A stretch of DNA of 32,545 bases, taken from NCBI GenBank assembly GCA_002869635.1, contig PKUF01000085.1, forward strand, positions 1-32,545, in the 5' to 3' direction. A program made the position numbers and the translations under genes. Source of the stretch: Desulfuromonas sp. Lineage in GTDB: Bacteria; Desulfobacterota; Desulfuromonadia; Desulfuromonadales; BM515. Below the pieces are notes generated by a model. That model was not told the origin of the DNA, did no database searches, and worked only from the letters and a program-made list of their open reading frames with translations. Within the stretch, counting starts at the first letter, position 1. Each line of letters opens with the position of its first letter. This document shows positions 1 through 6,283 of the stretch, one piece after another.

Positions 1-75
1 GCCGCCGTCTCCGCCATCTGCTCCGCCCCCGATCCAATGCTGGCGACGCAGCAGCTTTTGCAGCAGATAAAGTGA
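1..75 (+). CDS. thiE: Thiamine-phosphate synthase-like protein, C-terminal end only
   Basis: Frame 1 is open from the first base to TGA at 73-75 and encodes 24 residues containing AVSAICSAPDP followed by a short helix. ThiE proteins, and the ThiE half of ThiD/ThiE fusions, end in a segment of the type VSAI-x3-DP-x2-A, so this is probably the last beta strand and helix of that TIM barrel. ThiE couples HMP-pyrophosphate to the thiazole phosphate to make thiamine phosphate. Only the tail is visible, so fusion state and catalytic residues cannot be judged. The call rests on a short motif and is moderate. Confidence 0.55.
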   Translation, partial: AAVSAICSAPDPMLATQQLLQQIK

Positions 76-109
76 GCCAAGCACCTTGTCTAGCCTATTT
101 GATTGCTAA

Positions 110-127
110 AGGGGTGTTGTGTCCCCT
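110..127 (+). terminator. Possible weak hairpin after the thiE-like gene
   Basis: AGGGG at 110-114 pairs with CCCCT at 123-127 around an 8-base loop, 35 bases after the stop codon. There is no clear T run after it, so it is at best a weak terminator. Confidence 0.25.
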
Positions 128-162
128 AATTCTCCCGGGCGAAAACAAAACCAACGAATGGC

Positions 163-191
163 TTGAAACGGTGGATGCGACCACCTACAGA
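163..191 (+). promoter_or_regulatory. Possible promoter of the aldo/keto reductase gene with an inverted repeat in its spacer
   Basis: TTGAAA at 163-168 is followed after 17 bases by TACAGA at 186-191, a poor -10 element. The spacer is filled by a perfect inverted repeat, GGTGG at 170-174 and CCACC at 181-185. A regulator could bind there, but the -10 match is only three of six, so the assignment is weak. Confidence 0.25.
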
Positions 192-255
192 AGGCTGAAA
201 TAACTAGTAGGTGTGCCACATCCCGCAAAAGAGTGCGAAAGGAGATCGCATCATA

Positions 256-1107
256 ATGTTACAGGAAACCTATACCCTCACCAATGGCGTCAAAGTCCCC
301 AAACTGGGTCTTGGAACCTGGCTGATCGACAAGGAAAATGCGGCGCAGGCGGTCAAAGAGGCGATCAACATCGGCTATCGCCACATCGACACCGCCCAAG
401 ACTATTTCAATGAAGCGGAGGTTGCCGCCGGGATCAAGGCCTGCGGGGTGAGCCGTGAGGAGATCTTCCTCACCACCAAACTCTCGGCCCAGCACAAGAA
501 CTACGAAGATGCGGTGGCGGCCATCGATAGCTCGTTGCAGCGCATGGGACTCGACTATGTCGATCTGATGATCATTCACAGCCCACAGCCGTGGGACAAA
601 TTCGGCCAGAGCGACCGCTTCACCACCGGGAACCAGCAGGCCTGGCAGGCACTTGAAGAAGCCCAGAACGCCGGAAAGATCCGCGCCATTGGCCTCTCTA
701 ACTTTCAGCAGTCGGATATCGACAACATCCTGAAAAACGGCACGATCGCCCCGGCGGTCAACCAGATCCTCGCCCATGTGACCAACACCCCGGCGGCGCT
801 GATCCAGTACGCGCAGGAGAAGGGGCTTCTCGTTGAGGCCTACTCACCGATTGGGCATGGCGAGCTGTTCAAAAACGCCCAACTCGCCCAGATGGCCGAA
901 AAGTACGAGGTCACCATCCCGCAGTTGTGCATTCGCTACACCTTGCAGCTCGGACTGCTGCCGATTCCCAAGACCGCCAACCCCGCCCATATGAAAAACA
1001 ATGCCGAGGTCGATTTTGTGATCTCGCCGGACGACATGGCTGTTCTTAAGGGGATGGAAAAGATCAAGGATTACGGCGAGGCCAGCATGTTCCCGGTCTA
1101 TCAGTAA
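256..1107 (+). CDS. Aldo/keto reductase family oxidoreductase
   Basis: This 283-residue protein is an NADPH-dependent carbonyl reductase of the aldo/keto reductase superfamily, expected to be cytosolic. The catalytic tetrad is visible: Asp45 and Tyr50 in HIDTAQDY, Lys75 in TTKL and His108 in IIHSP. The LGLGTW strand at the N-terminus and a C-terminal IPKTANPAHMKNN segment for the cofactor phosphate are also typical. An earlier in-frame ATG at 211 exists, but the ATG at 256 is preceded by AAAGGAG at 238-244 and begins at the usual family N-terminus. A strong terminator follows, so it is probably its own transcript, upstream of a marR gene that may or may not control it. The natural substrate cannot be read from sequence; the closest-looking relatives are 2,5-diketo-gluconate reductase type enzymes. 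Confidence 0.93.
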   Translation: MLQETYTLTNGVKVPKLGLGTWLIDKENAAQAVKEAINIGYRHIDTAQDYFNEAEVAAGIKACGVSREEIFLTTKLSAQHKNYEDAVAAIDSSLQRMGLDYVDLMIIHSPQPWDKFGQSDRFTTGNQQAWQALEEAQNAGKIRAIGLSNFQQSDIDNILKNGTIAPAVNQILAHVTNTPAALIQYAQEKGLLVEAYSPIGHGELFKNAQLAQMAEKYEVTIPQLCIRYTLQLGLLPIPKTANPAHMKNNAEVDFVISPDDMAVLKGMEKIKDYGEASMFPVYQ

Positions 1108-1135
1108 CAGCATCCCTTCAACGCAATGACAACCG

Positions 1136-1165
1136 AAGCCACCCTCTTTTCGAGGGTGGCTTTTC
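1136..1165 (+). terminator. Intrinsic terminator after the aldo/keto reductase gene
   Basis: GCCACCCTC at 1138-1146 pairs perfectly with GAGGGTGGC at 1152-1160 around a 5-base loop, followed by TTTT at 1161-1164. It starts 30 bases after the stop codon. Confidence 0.88.
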
Positions 1166-1184
1166 AAAACCCACAAAAGCGTAC

Positions 1185-1212
1185 TTGACAAAACCTACTG
1201 GTTGCATATACA
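1185..1212 (+). promoter_or_regulatory. Sigma70-type promoter of the marR gene
   Basis: TTGACA at 1185-1190, a 16-base spacer, then TATACA at 1207-1212. The -10 ends only 8 bases before the ATG at 1221, so transcription should start at or within a few bases of the start codon and give a nearly leaderless mRNA. The -10 lies inside the palindrome at 1201-1214, as expected for autorepression. Confidence 0.75.
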
Positions 1213-1214
1213 AC
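1201..1214. promoter_or_regulatory. MarR-type palindromic operator over the marR -10 element
   Basis: GTTGCATATACAAC is a 14-base inverted repeat with one mismatch (GTTGCAT against GTTGTAT). MarR proteins bind AT-centred TTG-N6-CAA palindromes of this kind, usually over their own promoter. The position on the -10 element supports negative autoregulation; binding is inferred. Confidence 0.68.
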
Positions 1215-1220
1215 TAAATT

Positions 1221-1667
1221 ATGACCTTTTCTTACGACCACAATCAATCGCTCGGCTACCTCAGTGGCATCACGAGTCGTCTTTTGAACAACACCCTTGC
1301 CGCACACTTTAAAGAGGCGGGGATCGAGATGACCTCGGAACAGTGGGGCGCTATCATCATCCTTCTTAACGAGGGAGCGATGACGCAAGGGGCGCTCGGT
1401 GAACGCCTCCACCTTGAGAAATCGAGCGTCAGCCGTCTGACCAATGGGCTAGAAAAGAGGGGCTGGATCGTTCGGGCGATTGATCCGAATGACAGCCGGC
1501 AACGGCAAGTCACCCCGACCCCCAAGGCGCTGGACGTGGCGCAGCAGTGCGCCACCATTGCCTGGGCGATTCACGAAGAGGCCCAGCGCGGCATGGATGA
1601 GGAGGAGAGACGGATCTCGCGAACCCTGCTGACCCGCATCATCAAAAACCTGGAGGGGGGCTCTTGA
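1221..1667 (+). CDS. MarR family winged-helix transcriptional regulator
   Basis: The 148 residues show the usual MarR order: an N-terminal dimerisation helix, then a winged helix-turn-helix around residues 35-105 with LHLEKSSVSRLTNGLEKRGWIVR as recognition helix and start of the wing, the Asp-Arg type wing (DPNDSRQRQVTPTPKA), and C-terminal helices that close the dimer. Length matches the family. The ATG at 1221 fits the family N-terminus but has no Shine-Dalgarno sequence, consistent with a leaderless message. MarR proteins normally release DNA on binding phenolic ligands or on oxidation; no ligand can be predicted here. A palindrome covers its promoter and a similar one lies just downstream before the DUF169 gene, so the likely regulon is itself and that neighbour. 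Confidence 0.93.
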   Translation: MTFSYDHNQSLGYLSGITSRLLNNTLAAHFKEAGIEMTSEQWGAIIILLNEGAMTQGALGERLHLEKSSVSRLTNGLEKRGWIVRAIDPNDSRQRQVTPTPKALDVAQQCATIAWAIHEEAQRGMDEEERRISRTLLTRIIKNLEGGS

Positions 1668-1696
1668 TAAAAGTTGCATTTCAGTTGGCACGATTA

Positions 1697-1710
1697 GTTG
1701 TAGGCACAAC
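1697..1710. promoter_or_regulatory. Second MarR-like palindrome, between marR and the DUF169 gene
   Basis: GTTGTAGGCACAAC has perfect 5-base arms (GTTGT / ACAAC) with the same 14-base geometry as the palindrome at 1201-1214. It lies in the 98-base gap between the marR stop and the preferred ATG at 1766. This suggests a second regulator site; no convincing promoter was seen here. Confidence 0.45.
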
Positions 1711-1765
1711 AAAAAAAATCATTGGGCGCCTGTTGCGCCTCGAACCACGGGAAGGAGAAAACGTT

Positions 1766-2611
1766 ATGATCGAAGCAAACACGTTAAAAGAGACCCAAAC
1801 CTTATTGGATCATCTCGGGCTGGACGAGGAGCCGATCGGCGTCTATTACGCCGACAGCAAGCCGGAGAACGCCTTCGGGCCCAAACCGGGCCCAACGATC
1901 ACCCGCGAACTTGAGGAACAGGGCGAGATCGACATGCAGGCGGTTTTTCAGAACTTCTCATGCATTATCGGCAACATTTGGCTGGCAAGAAGAAAGAAGG
2001 GGACCGCCTTCATCTCGACAGAGGAGTACGGCTGCCCCGGCGGCTCCTTCTACAGCGCCATGATGAAGCCGAACTTGCGGTTCATCGAGCACTACGTGAC
2101 GACAGGATTCGAGGGGAGCCCGATCCATGGCGAGCGCTATCTGCCGTCGCCTGAGGCGATGCGAACCTTTCTTGCCAAGGTCAATCCCCGCACAGCTCCG
2201 GCCAAGTACTGCCTCTTCAAGCCCCTCTCGCTCTTTACAGCTGACGAGACCCCCGAATTCGTCATCTTCTTTGCCCGCCCCGAGGTGTTAAGCGGTCTCT
2301 TTACCCACACCAGTTTCACCACCGGCGATGTCGATTGCGTCGCCTCGCCCTTCGGTGCCGGCTGCACCAACATCATCTCCTGGCCCCTGCATTATCAGGA
2401 GCAGGGGGTCGAAAAAGCGGTGCTTGGCGGCTTTGACCCCTCGGCCCGCAAATACATGAAGACCGACGAGCTGACCTTCACGGTCCCCTGGTCACTCTAC
2501 CAGAAGATGCTCAAGGCGATCCCCGAATCGATCTTCAGTGTCGAAGGGGCTTGGGAGACGGTGAAGAAAAAAGTCAAGCGCAGCGCCAGAACCTGGGGCG
2601 AAGAGGGCTAA
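1766..2611 (+). CDS. DUF169 family protein
   Basis: This 281-residue protein resembles the DUF169 (COG2043) family, found in bacteria and archaea and of unknown biochemical function. Visible family-like features are the N-terminal EEPIGVYYAD strand and two conserved-looking cysteine segments, EEYGCPGGSFYSAM and FGAGCTNIISWP, plus a third Cys in NFSCIIGN. These suggest metal, cofactor or redox chemistry, which is inference. The frame can be extended to a TTG at 1664 overlapping the marR stop. I prefer ATG 1766 because GAAGGAG at 1751-1757 sits 8 bases upstream and the extra 34 residues are basic and unlike the family start. It probably belongs with marR, separated by a palindrome, and is followed by a strong terminator. 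Confidence 0.85.
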   Translation: MIEANTLKETQTLLDHLGLDEEPIGVYYADSKPENAFGPKPGPTITRELEEQGEIDMQAVFQNFSCIIGNIWLARRKKGTAFISTEEYGCPGGSFYSAMMKPNLRFIEHYVTTGFEGSPIHGERYLPSPEAMRTFLAKVNPRTAPAKYCLFKPLSLFTADETPEFVIFFARPEVLSGLFTHTSFTTGDVDCVASPFGAGCTNIISWPLHYQEQGVEKAVLGGFDPSARKYMKTDELTFTVPWSLYQKMLKAIPESIFSVEGAWETVKKKVKRSARTWGEEG

Positions 2612-2616
2612 CAACC

Positions 2617-2656
2617 AAAAGGGCCGATCTCAATCATGAGACTGGCCCTTTTCTTT
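2617..2656. terminator. Bidirectional terminator between convergent DUF169 and GGDEF genes
   Basis: AAAAGGGCC at 2617-2625 pairs with GGCCCTTTT at 2644-2652, with inner pairing of TCTC and GAGA. The A run on one side and T run on the other let it work in both directions, serving the + gene ending at 2611 and the - gene ending at 2673. Confidence 0.85.
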
Positions 2657-2672
2657 ACTGGCGAGGAACAGA

Positions 2673-4595
2673 TCAGAATTCGTTGCCGCTCCACATCTCA
2701 GGGGTGAAACGAAGCGAGCGGTTGCGCCCCTCCTCCTTCGCCCGGTAGAGGGCAACATCGGCATACTTGATCGCCTGCCAGAACGCCTCGGTATCCTTGG
2801 GAAACTCGCTCACCCCAAGACTGACCGTCTTGCTGATTGCACCTCCGGGGATCTTGATCTTGGCGGCCGCCACTGTTTCTCGGATCTTCTCGGCGACCTC
2901 GAGCGCCTCCCCTTCATTGATATCGACCAGCAACACGAGGAACTCTTCCCCCCCGAAGCGGATGACGAAATCGGCCTCGCGCAGGGCGCTGCGGATGAGG
3001 TGGGCGGTGTCGCGCAGGACAATATCACCGGTGTCGTGCCCGTACTTGTCGTTAACCTGCTTGAAGTAGTCGAGATCGCACATCAGCAGGCCGACGTTCT
3101 TCTGCCGCCGCAGCACCCCAGAGATGATGAGTTGGGCGTGTTCCTGCAGGAAGCGCCGGTTGTAGAGCCCGGTCAGGGGGTCTTTAAGCGCCGACTCGCG
3201 CAGGGCGTTCATCAGCCGCTTCGCCTCAATCACCGAGAGAGACTGCTTGATGTACGCTTCGGCCTTGAAGATCCGACTGTTGACCTCATGGTTGTCGCAG
3301 CTGCCGTCAGCATCGGGATAGAAGAGGAACTGCACCACTCCGCCGATCCGACCACCGACATTCATCGGGATGCAGACGTGCTGCTCGCCGTTCTCCCCCT
3401 TGAACTGTTTGCAGACCCCGGGGAAGGCGAGCGAGGAGATGAGGTGCCCGGTCTTCTTGGCGCGACAGAGGTCGCACTGACTGAGGATGTCGGCATAACA
3501 GGAGAGGTCATCAGCCGCCACCCCCAACGGGTTGACGACAATCATGTCACGATGATTTTCTTTCACCTCGTAGATGACATAATCGCGGCACTTCGCCTCG
3601 CGCTCAAACGCCTCGCCGAGGCGCCCGTAGATATCCTGCAGGGTGCTGTCCTCTTCGATGACGTTCTTAAACATCGTCATGCCATAGACCGTCTCCATCA
3701 GGGTGTTGAACTCCCCGGAGAGGGTCCCGATCTCATCCTTGGAGGTGATGGCGATCTTGTTGGTGAGGTCAACATCTCCGGTTCCAAGAGAGTGAATCTG
3801 GCGAATGATGGCACGGACCGGCTTGGCAATCGATTCGGAAATCCAGCGGGTAAAAATCACCAGAAGCAATACAGCCACAAGGAAAACTGTCGCCATGCTA
3901 TAAGCGGTGAGGCGAATGATCTCGGCAATCTGACCGGTGTCGCTCTGATAAAGGGAGAGGCTTTGGGCCGAATACGAGGCGGAGAGCTCTTCGGCCTGCT
4001 CCAACGCCCGACGCAGTTGCAGATGCACCCGGTCGAGGTCTTCGCGCGAGCCGCGGTGGTGCTCAAGGCTATCGACCTTGAGAGCGTAAAGAGATTCACT
4101 CCCCTTGGCAATCTCTTCGACCACCACGCTCATCTGCCGCAGATAGGTGATCCCCGTCGGGTCTTCCATGCCACAGAACGAGGCGCCCTCACCATCCGCA
4201 TTCGCCGACGACTCAAGGCAACTGCCGAGATCGCCACCGAGGGCGAGTGACGAGATCGCAGCACGAATCTCTTCGAGATAGCGCCGCGCCAGCTCTCCCT
4301 GATGATTGACCTCATCAACAACCTCCCGCTCACAGAGGGTAACACCACTGATCTTGAGCAGACGCAGGTTACGCGAGATCGTCTGCACCACCCGCTCGTG
4401 CGGCAGGGTCTGATTGACGATACGGCTGTACTTGCAATTGATGGTGACAAGGGCGACCGTCGCCACCGTCGTCATCGCAAGAAACCAGAAGAGAACCCCG
4501 ACAGAGAAGAGGAAGAACTTCTTCTTGATCGGCAGATCAATGAAGGTGATGAAGCGAATAAAACGTCGGATAAGACGACCTCCCTGAGAAACCAT
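2673..4595 (-). CDS. Membrane sensor diguanylate cyclase with HAMP and cysteine-rich GAF-like domain
   Basis: The 640-residue protein has a membrane helix at about 27-52, a periplasmic helical sensor region to about 230, a second membrane helix at 231-249, a HAMP linker at about 250-305, a GAF-like domain at about 310-455 and a C-terminal GGDEF domain at about 470-628. The active-site motif is GGEEF at 548-552, with the product-inhibition site RxxD at 539-542, so it should make cyclic di-GMP and be feedback inhibited. The GAF-like domain holds Cys366, Cys374, Cys377, Cys395, Cys408 and Cys433; the C-x7-C-x2-C core could bind metal, an Fe-S centre or heme. The periplasmic part also has Cys88, Cys126 and Cys141. 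The ATG at 4595 has AAGGTGAG just upstream. It is a single-gene unit between terminators. Confidence 0.92.
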   Translation of the reverse strand: MVSQGGRLIRRFIRFITFIDLPIKKKFFLFSVGVLFWFLAMTTVATVALVTINCKYSRIVNQTLPHERVVQTISRNLRLLKISGVTLCEREVVDEVNHQGELARRYLEEIRAAISSLALGGDLGSCLESSANADGEGASFCGMEDPTGITYLRQMSVVVEEIAKGSESLYALKVDSLEHHRGSREDLDRVHLQLRRALEQAEELSASYSAQSLSLYQSDTGQIAEIIRLTAYSMATVFLVAVLLLVIFTRWISESIAKPVRAIIRQIHSLGTGDVDLTNKIAITSKDEIGTLSGEFNTLMETVYGMTMFKNVIEEDSTLQDIYGRLGEAFEREAKCRDYVIYEVKENHRDMIVVNPLGVAADDLSCYADILSQCDLCRAKKTGHLISSLAFPGVCKQFKGENGEQHVCIPMNVGGRIGGVVQFLFYPDADGSCDNHEVNSRIFKAEAYIKQSLSVIEAKRLMNALRESALKDPLTGLYNRRFLQEHAQLIISGVLRRQKNVGLLMCDLDYFKQVNDKYGHDTGDIVLRDTAHLIRSALREADFVIRFGGEEFLVLLVDINEGEALEVAEKIRETVAAAKIKIPGGAISKTVSLGVSEFPKDTEAFWQAIKYADVALYRAKEEGRNRSLRFTPEMWSGNEF

Positions 4596-4606
4596 GGCTC
4601 ACCTTT

Positions 4607-4648
4607 TCAGTGAAAATGGATCACATAATATGTTTCAGAACGACTCAT
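4607..4648 (-). CDS. Possible 13-residue leader peptide upstream of the GGDEF gene
   Basis: ATG at 4648 has a good ribosome site (AGGAGAG, 3 bases upstream) and encodes MSRSETYYVIHFH before TGA at 4607-4609. That stop lies 11 bases before the GGDEF ATG. A TTGACA lies upstream at 4671-4676 (read on the minus strand), but no good -10 was found at the right distance. It could be a translational leader or chance. Confidence 0.25.
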   Translation of the reverse strand: MSRSETYYVIHFH

Positions 4649-4702
4649 TTTCTCTCCTGTCGAACCCGAATGTCAAGAAATTCTAATAATCCAGCCGAAC
4701 AC

Positions 4703-4744
4703 AAAAAGCCACCGTCCCCGCAGGTGAGGATGGTGGCTTTTTTC
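4703..4744. terminator. Bidirectional intrinsic terminator downstream of tpx
   Basis: GCCACCGTCC at 4708-4717 pairs with GGATGGTGGC at 4728-4737 (one G-U pair). The stem is flanked by five A on the left and seven T on the right. On the minus strand it follows the tpx stop by about 28 bases and ends in a U run. Confidence 0.88.
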
Positions 4745-4765
4745 AATAAACTTTTTAATATCAGA

Positions 4766-5287
4766 TTAAAGAAGACCCTTAGCCGCCGCCAAGGCCGCGC
4801 TGTAATCGGGTTCGGCGGTCACTTCCGGCACGATCTCACGGTAGGCGACCTTACCGTTCTGGTCGATGACATAGACGGCACGAGCAAGCAGTTTGAGTTC
4901 CTTGATCAGCAGGCCGTAGGAAAGACCGAAGGAGCGCTCCTGATAGTCGGAAAGGGTCTTGACCTCCTCAATTCCCGCCGCTCCACACCAACGCTTCTGG
5001 GCAAAGGGGAGGTCGAGACTGACGGTATAAACAGCAACGCCATCACCTAAAGCAGCGGCCTCCTTGTTGAAGGTCCGGGTCATGGTATCGCAGACCGGAG
5101 TATCGATGGAAGGGACAACCGCAATCAACTGAACCTTCCCCGCCGCCGAGGCGAGGGTCACCGGCTGTAGGCCGTTATCAACCACGGTGAAGTCTGGAGC
5201 TGCCGCACCGACAGAAACATCGGGGCCGATCAGGGTGACGGGATTCCCTTTAAAGGTGATGACACCAGTACGTTCTTCTTGACTCAT
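4766..5287 (-). CDS. tpx: Thiol peroxidase (atypical 2-Cys peroxiredoxin)
   Basis: The 173 residues match Tpx, which reduces hydrogen peroxide and alkyl hydroperoxides using thioredoxin. The peroxidatic site is visible as TPVC with Thr63 and Cys66, and the resolving cysteine is Cys101 in RWCGAAG, the spacing typical of Tpx. The N-terminal TFKGNPVTLIG hairpin is also characteristic. ATG 5287 has AAGGAG 9 bases upstream. It has its own consensus promoter, overlapped by a perfect inverted repeat, and its own terminator, so it is monocistronic and probably peroxide or metal regulated. Confidence 0.97.
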   Translation of the reverse strand: MSQEERTGVITFKGNPVTLIGPDVSVGAAAPDFTVVDNGLQPVTLASAAGKVQLIAVVPSIDTPVCDTMTRTFNKEAAALGDGVAVYTVSLDLPFAQKRWCGAAGIEEVKTLSDYQERSFGLSYGLLIKELKLLARAVYVIDQNGKVAYREIVPEVTAEPDYSAALAAAKGLL

Positions 5288-5315
5288 TGCCGCAAGCTCC
5301 TTTGGATAAAGATAA

Positions 5316-5336
5316 TTACAATGGTCATCATTGTAA
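5316..5336. promoter_or_regulatory. Perfect inverted repeat (operator) over the tpx promoter
   Basis: TTACAATG at 5316-5323 and CATTGTAA at 5329-5336 are exact reverse complements with a 5-base spacer. The site covers the -10 element and expected transcription start of tpx, so a bound protein would repress. The half-site style recalls Fur/PerR-family boxes, but the 8-5-8 geometry is not the classical 7-1-7, so the regulator is unknown. Confidence 0.75.
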
Positions 5337-5357
5337 CGTCACCCCAGAGACTGTCAA
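5330..5357 (-). promoter_or_regulatory. Sigma70 promoter of tpx
   Basis: On the minus strand TTGACA (5357-5352) is followed after 16 bases by TACAAT (5335-5330). The start of transcription should fall near 5323, inside the inverted repeat, about 36 bases before the tpx ATG. Confidence 0.8.
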
Positions 5358-5374
5358 GACACGGAGAATGATTT

Positions 5375-6154
5375 TCAGTTCAAAGCAACGCGTCGAGTAC
5401 GGCGGCTTCGGCGTGGGGAAGTTGAAGCAGTGGCAGGTGAACTGGTGAGGCCGCCATCCGCGGTCACGTAATCCTCGTCATGGATCAAGGCATGGCGAAT
5501 GTAGTTTTGCAAAAGCTCGGATCGCAGCTCATCCGTCGGTGTAAAGGTGACGCCGATCCCCTGCAGATAGTTGTTTTCGGGAGTGGGATGAATCTGGTAA
5601 ACCACCTTCCCTTCAACCTCAAGCTCTTTTTTCACGCCGAGCAACGGGATGTGAAGAGAAAGGACTTCGCCATCGCCAATTTGAGCCATCCCGGCGCGAA
5701 TGAAAGCTCCGCCGGTCCCAAGACTGACAATCTCACCAAAGAAACAACGCTCCCCCTGATAGAAAAGGCCAGGAAGCTTCACCGACATTCGCAGATGGCG
5801 GCGTGGGAATTTACACAGGCGGGTGATCATCAACTGATGCAGTTCGATAACATCAAGTTGAGGACCGAGATAGTCGAAAGGGAAAGGCCACTCCCCCTGC
5901 ACCTCTCCAAAGAGGACAAGATGGGTCGAACCGGTGGCGAGGCGGGACTTGAGATAGCTGCAGTCGTCGGGACGGACACGACGCAACATCTCCCCCGAGA
6001 AGAGAAGAAGATCAGGAAGTTTGCGCGAGAGCGCCGAGAAGAGCGCCTTGTGGCGCGGAAAAAACTGCAGGTTCATACCAATGCGATGCGCACCCCGTTC
6101 AAAATCGGGCCGTAAAGCTTCGTCAAAACAGGCATAGATCGTCGGTCTTTTCAC
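5375..6154 (-). CDS. PilZ domain protein with atypical N-terminal region
   Basis: I take the GTG at 6154 as start because GGAGG lies 6 bases upstream. This gives 259 residues; a longer frame reaches 6208 without a ribosome site. Residues 1-105 have alternating strand/helix segments (TIYACF, LPDLLLFS, THLVLFG) like a degenerate receiver or flavodoxin-like fold, but without a clear phospho-acceptor Asp pattern. The PilZ domain spans about 112-225, with the RxxxR cyclic di-GMP motif as RRHLR at 118-122. The second motif, normally (D/N)xSxxG, reads SLGTGG at 144-149, so binding may be altered. The last 15 residues are rich in Arg. It may act downstream of the nearby diguanylate cyclase; that link is inference. 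Confidence 0.8.
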   Translation of the reverse strand: MKRPTIYACFDEALRPDFERGAHRIGMNLQFFPRHKALFSALSRKLPDLLLFSGEMLRRVRPDDCSYLKSRLATGSTHLVLFGEVQGEWPFPFDYLGPQLDVIELHQLMITRLCKFPRRHLRMSVKLPGLFYQGERCFFGEIVSLGTGGAFIRAGMAQIGDGEVLSLHIPLLGVKKELEVEGKVVYQIHPTPENNYLQGIGVTFTPTDELRSELLQNYIRHALIHDEDYVTADGGLTSSPATASTSPRRSRRTRRVALN

Positions 6155-6283
6155 GCATTCCCTCCCAGAAAAAAGGAGTATCCCCCACAAGGCGACATAC
6201 AAACCCACAATTAAAACGCAAGTTTGAGCTTAAAAGTAGCCTCTCCCTAAGGAAGATCAAGCAAGAGCCGTTCCCGTTCCGAT

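Noticed and set aside
1664-1765. TTG start and 34-residue extension of the DUF169 protein
   Set aside because: The ATG at 1766 has a far better ribosome site, and the extension would include the palindrome; it is kept as an alternative only.
3000-4250. 416-residue open frame on the + strand
   Set aside because: It is antisense to the GGDEF gene, whose domains and motifs are complete. The translated product is rich in His/Asp/Arg with no family match.
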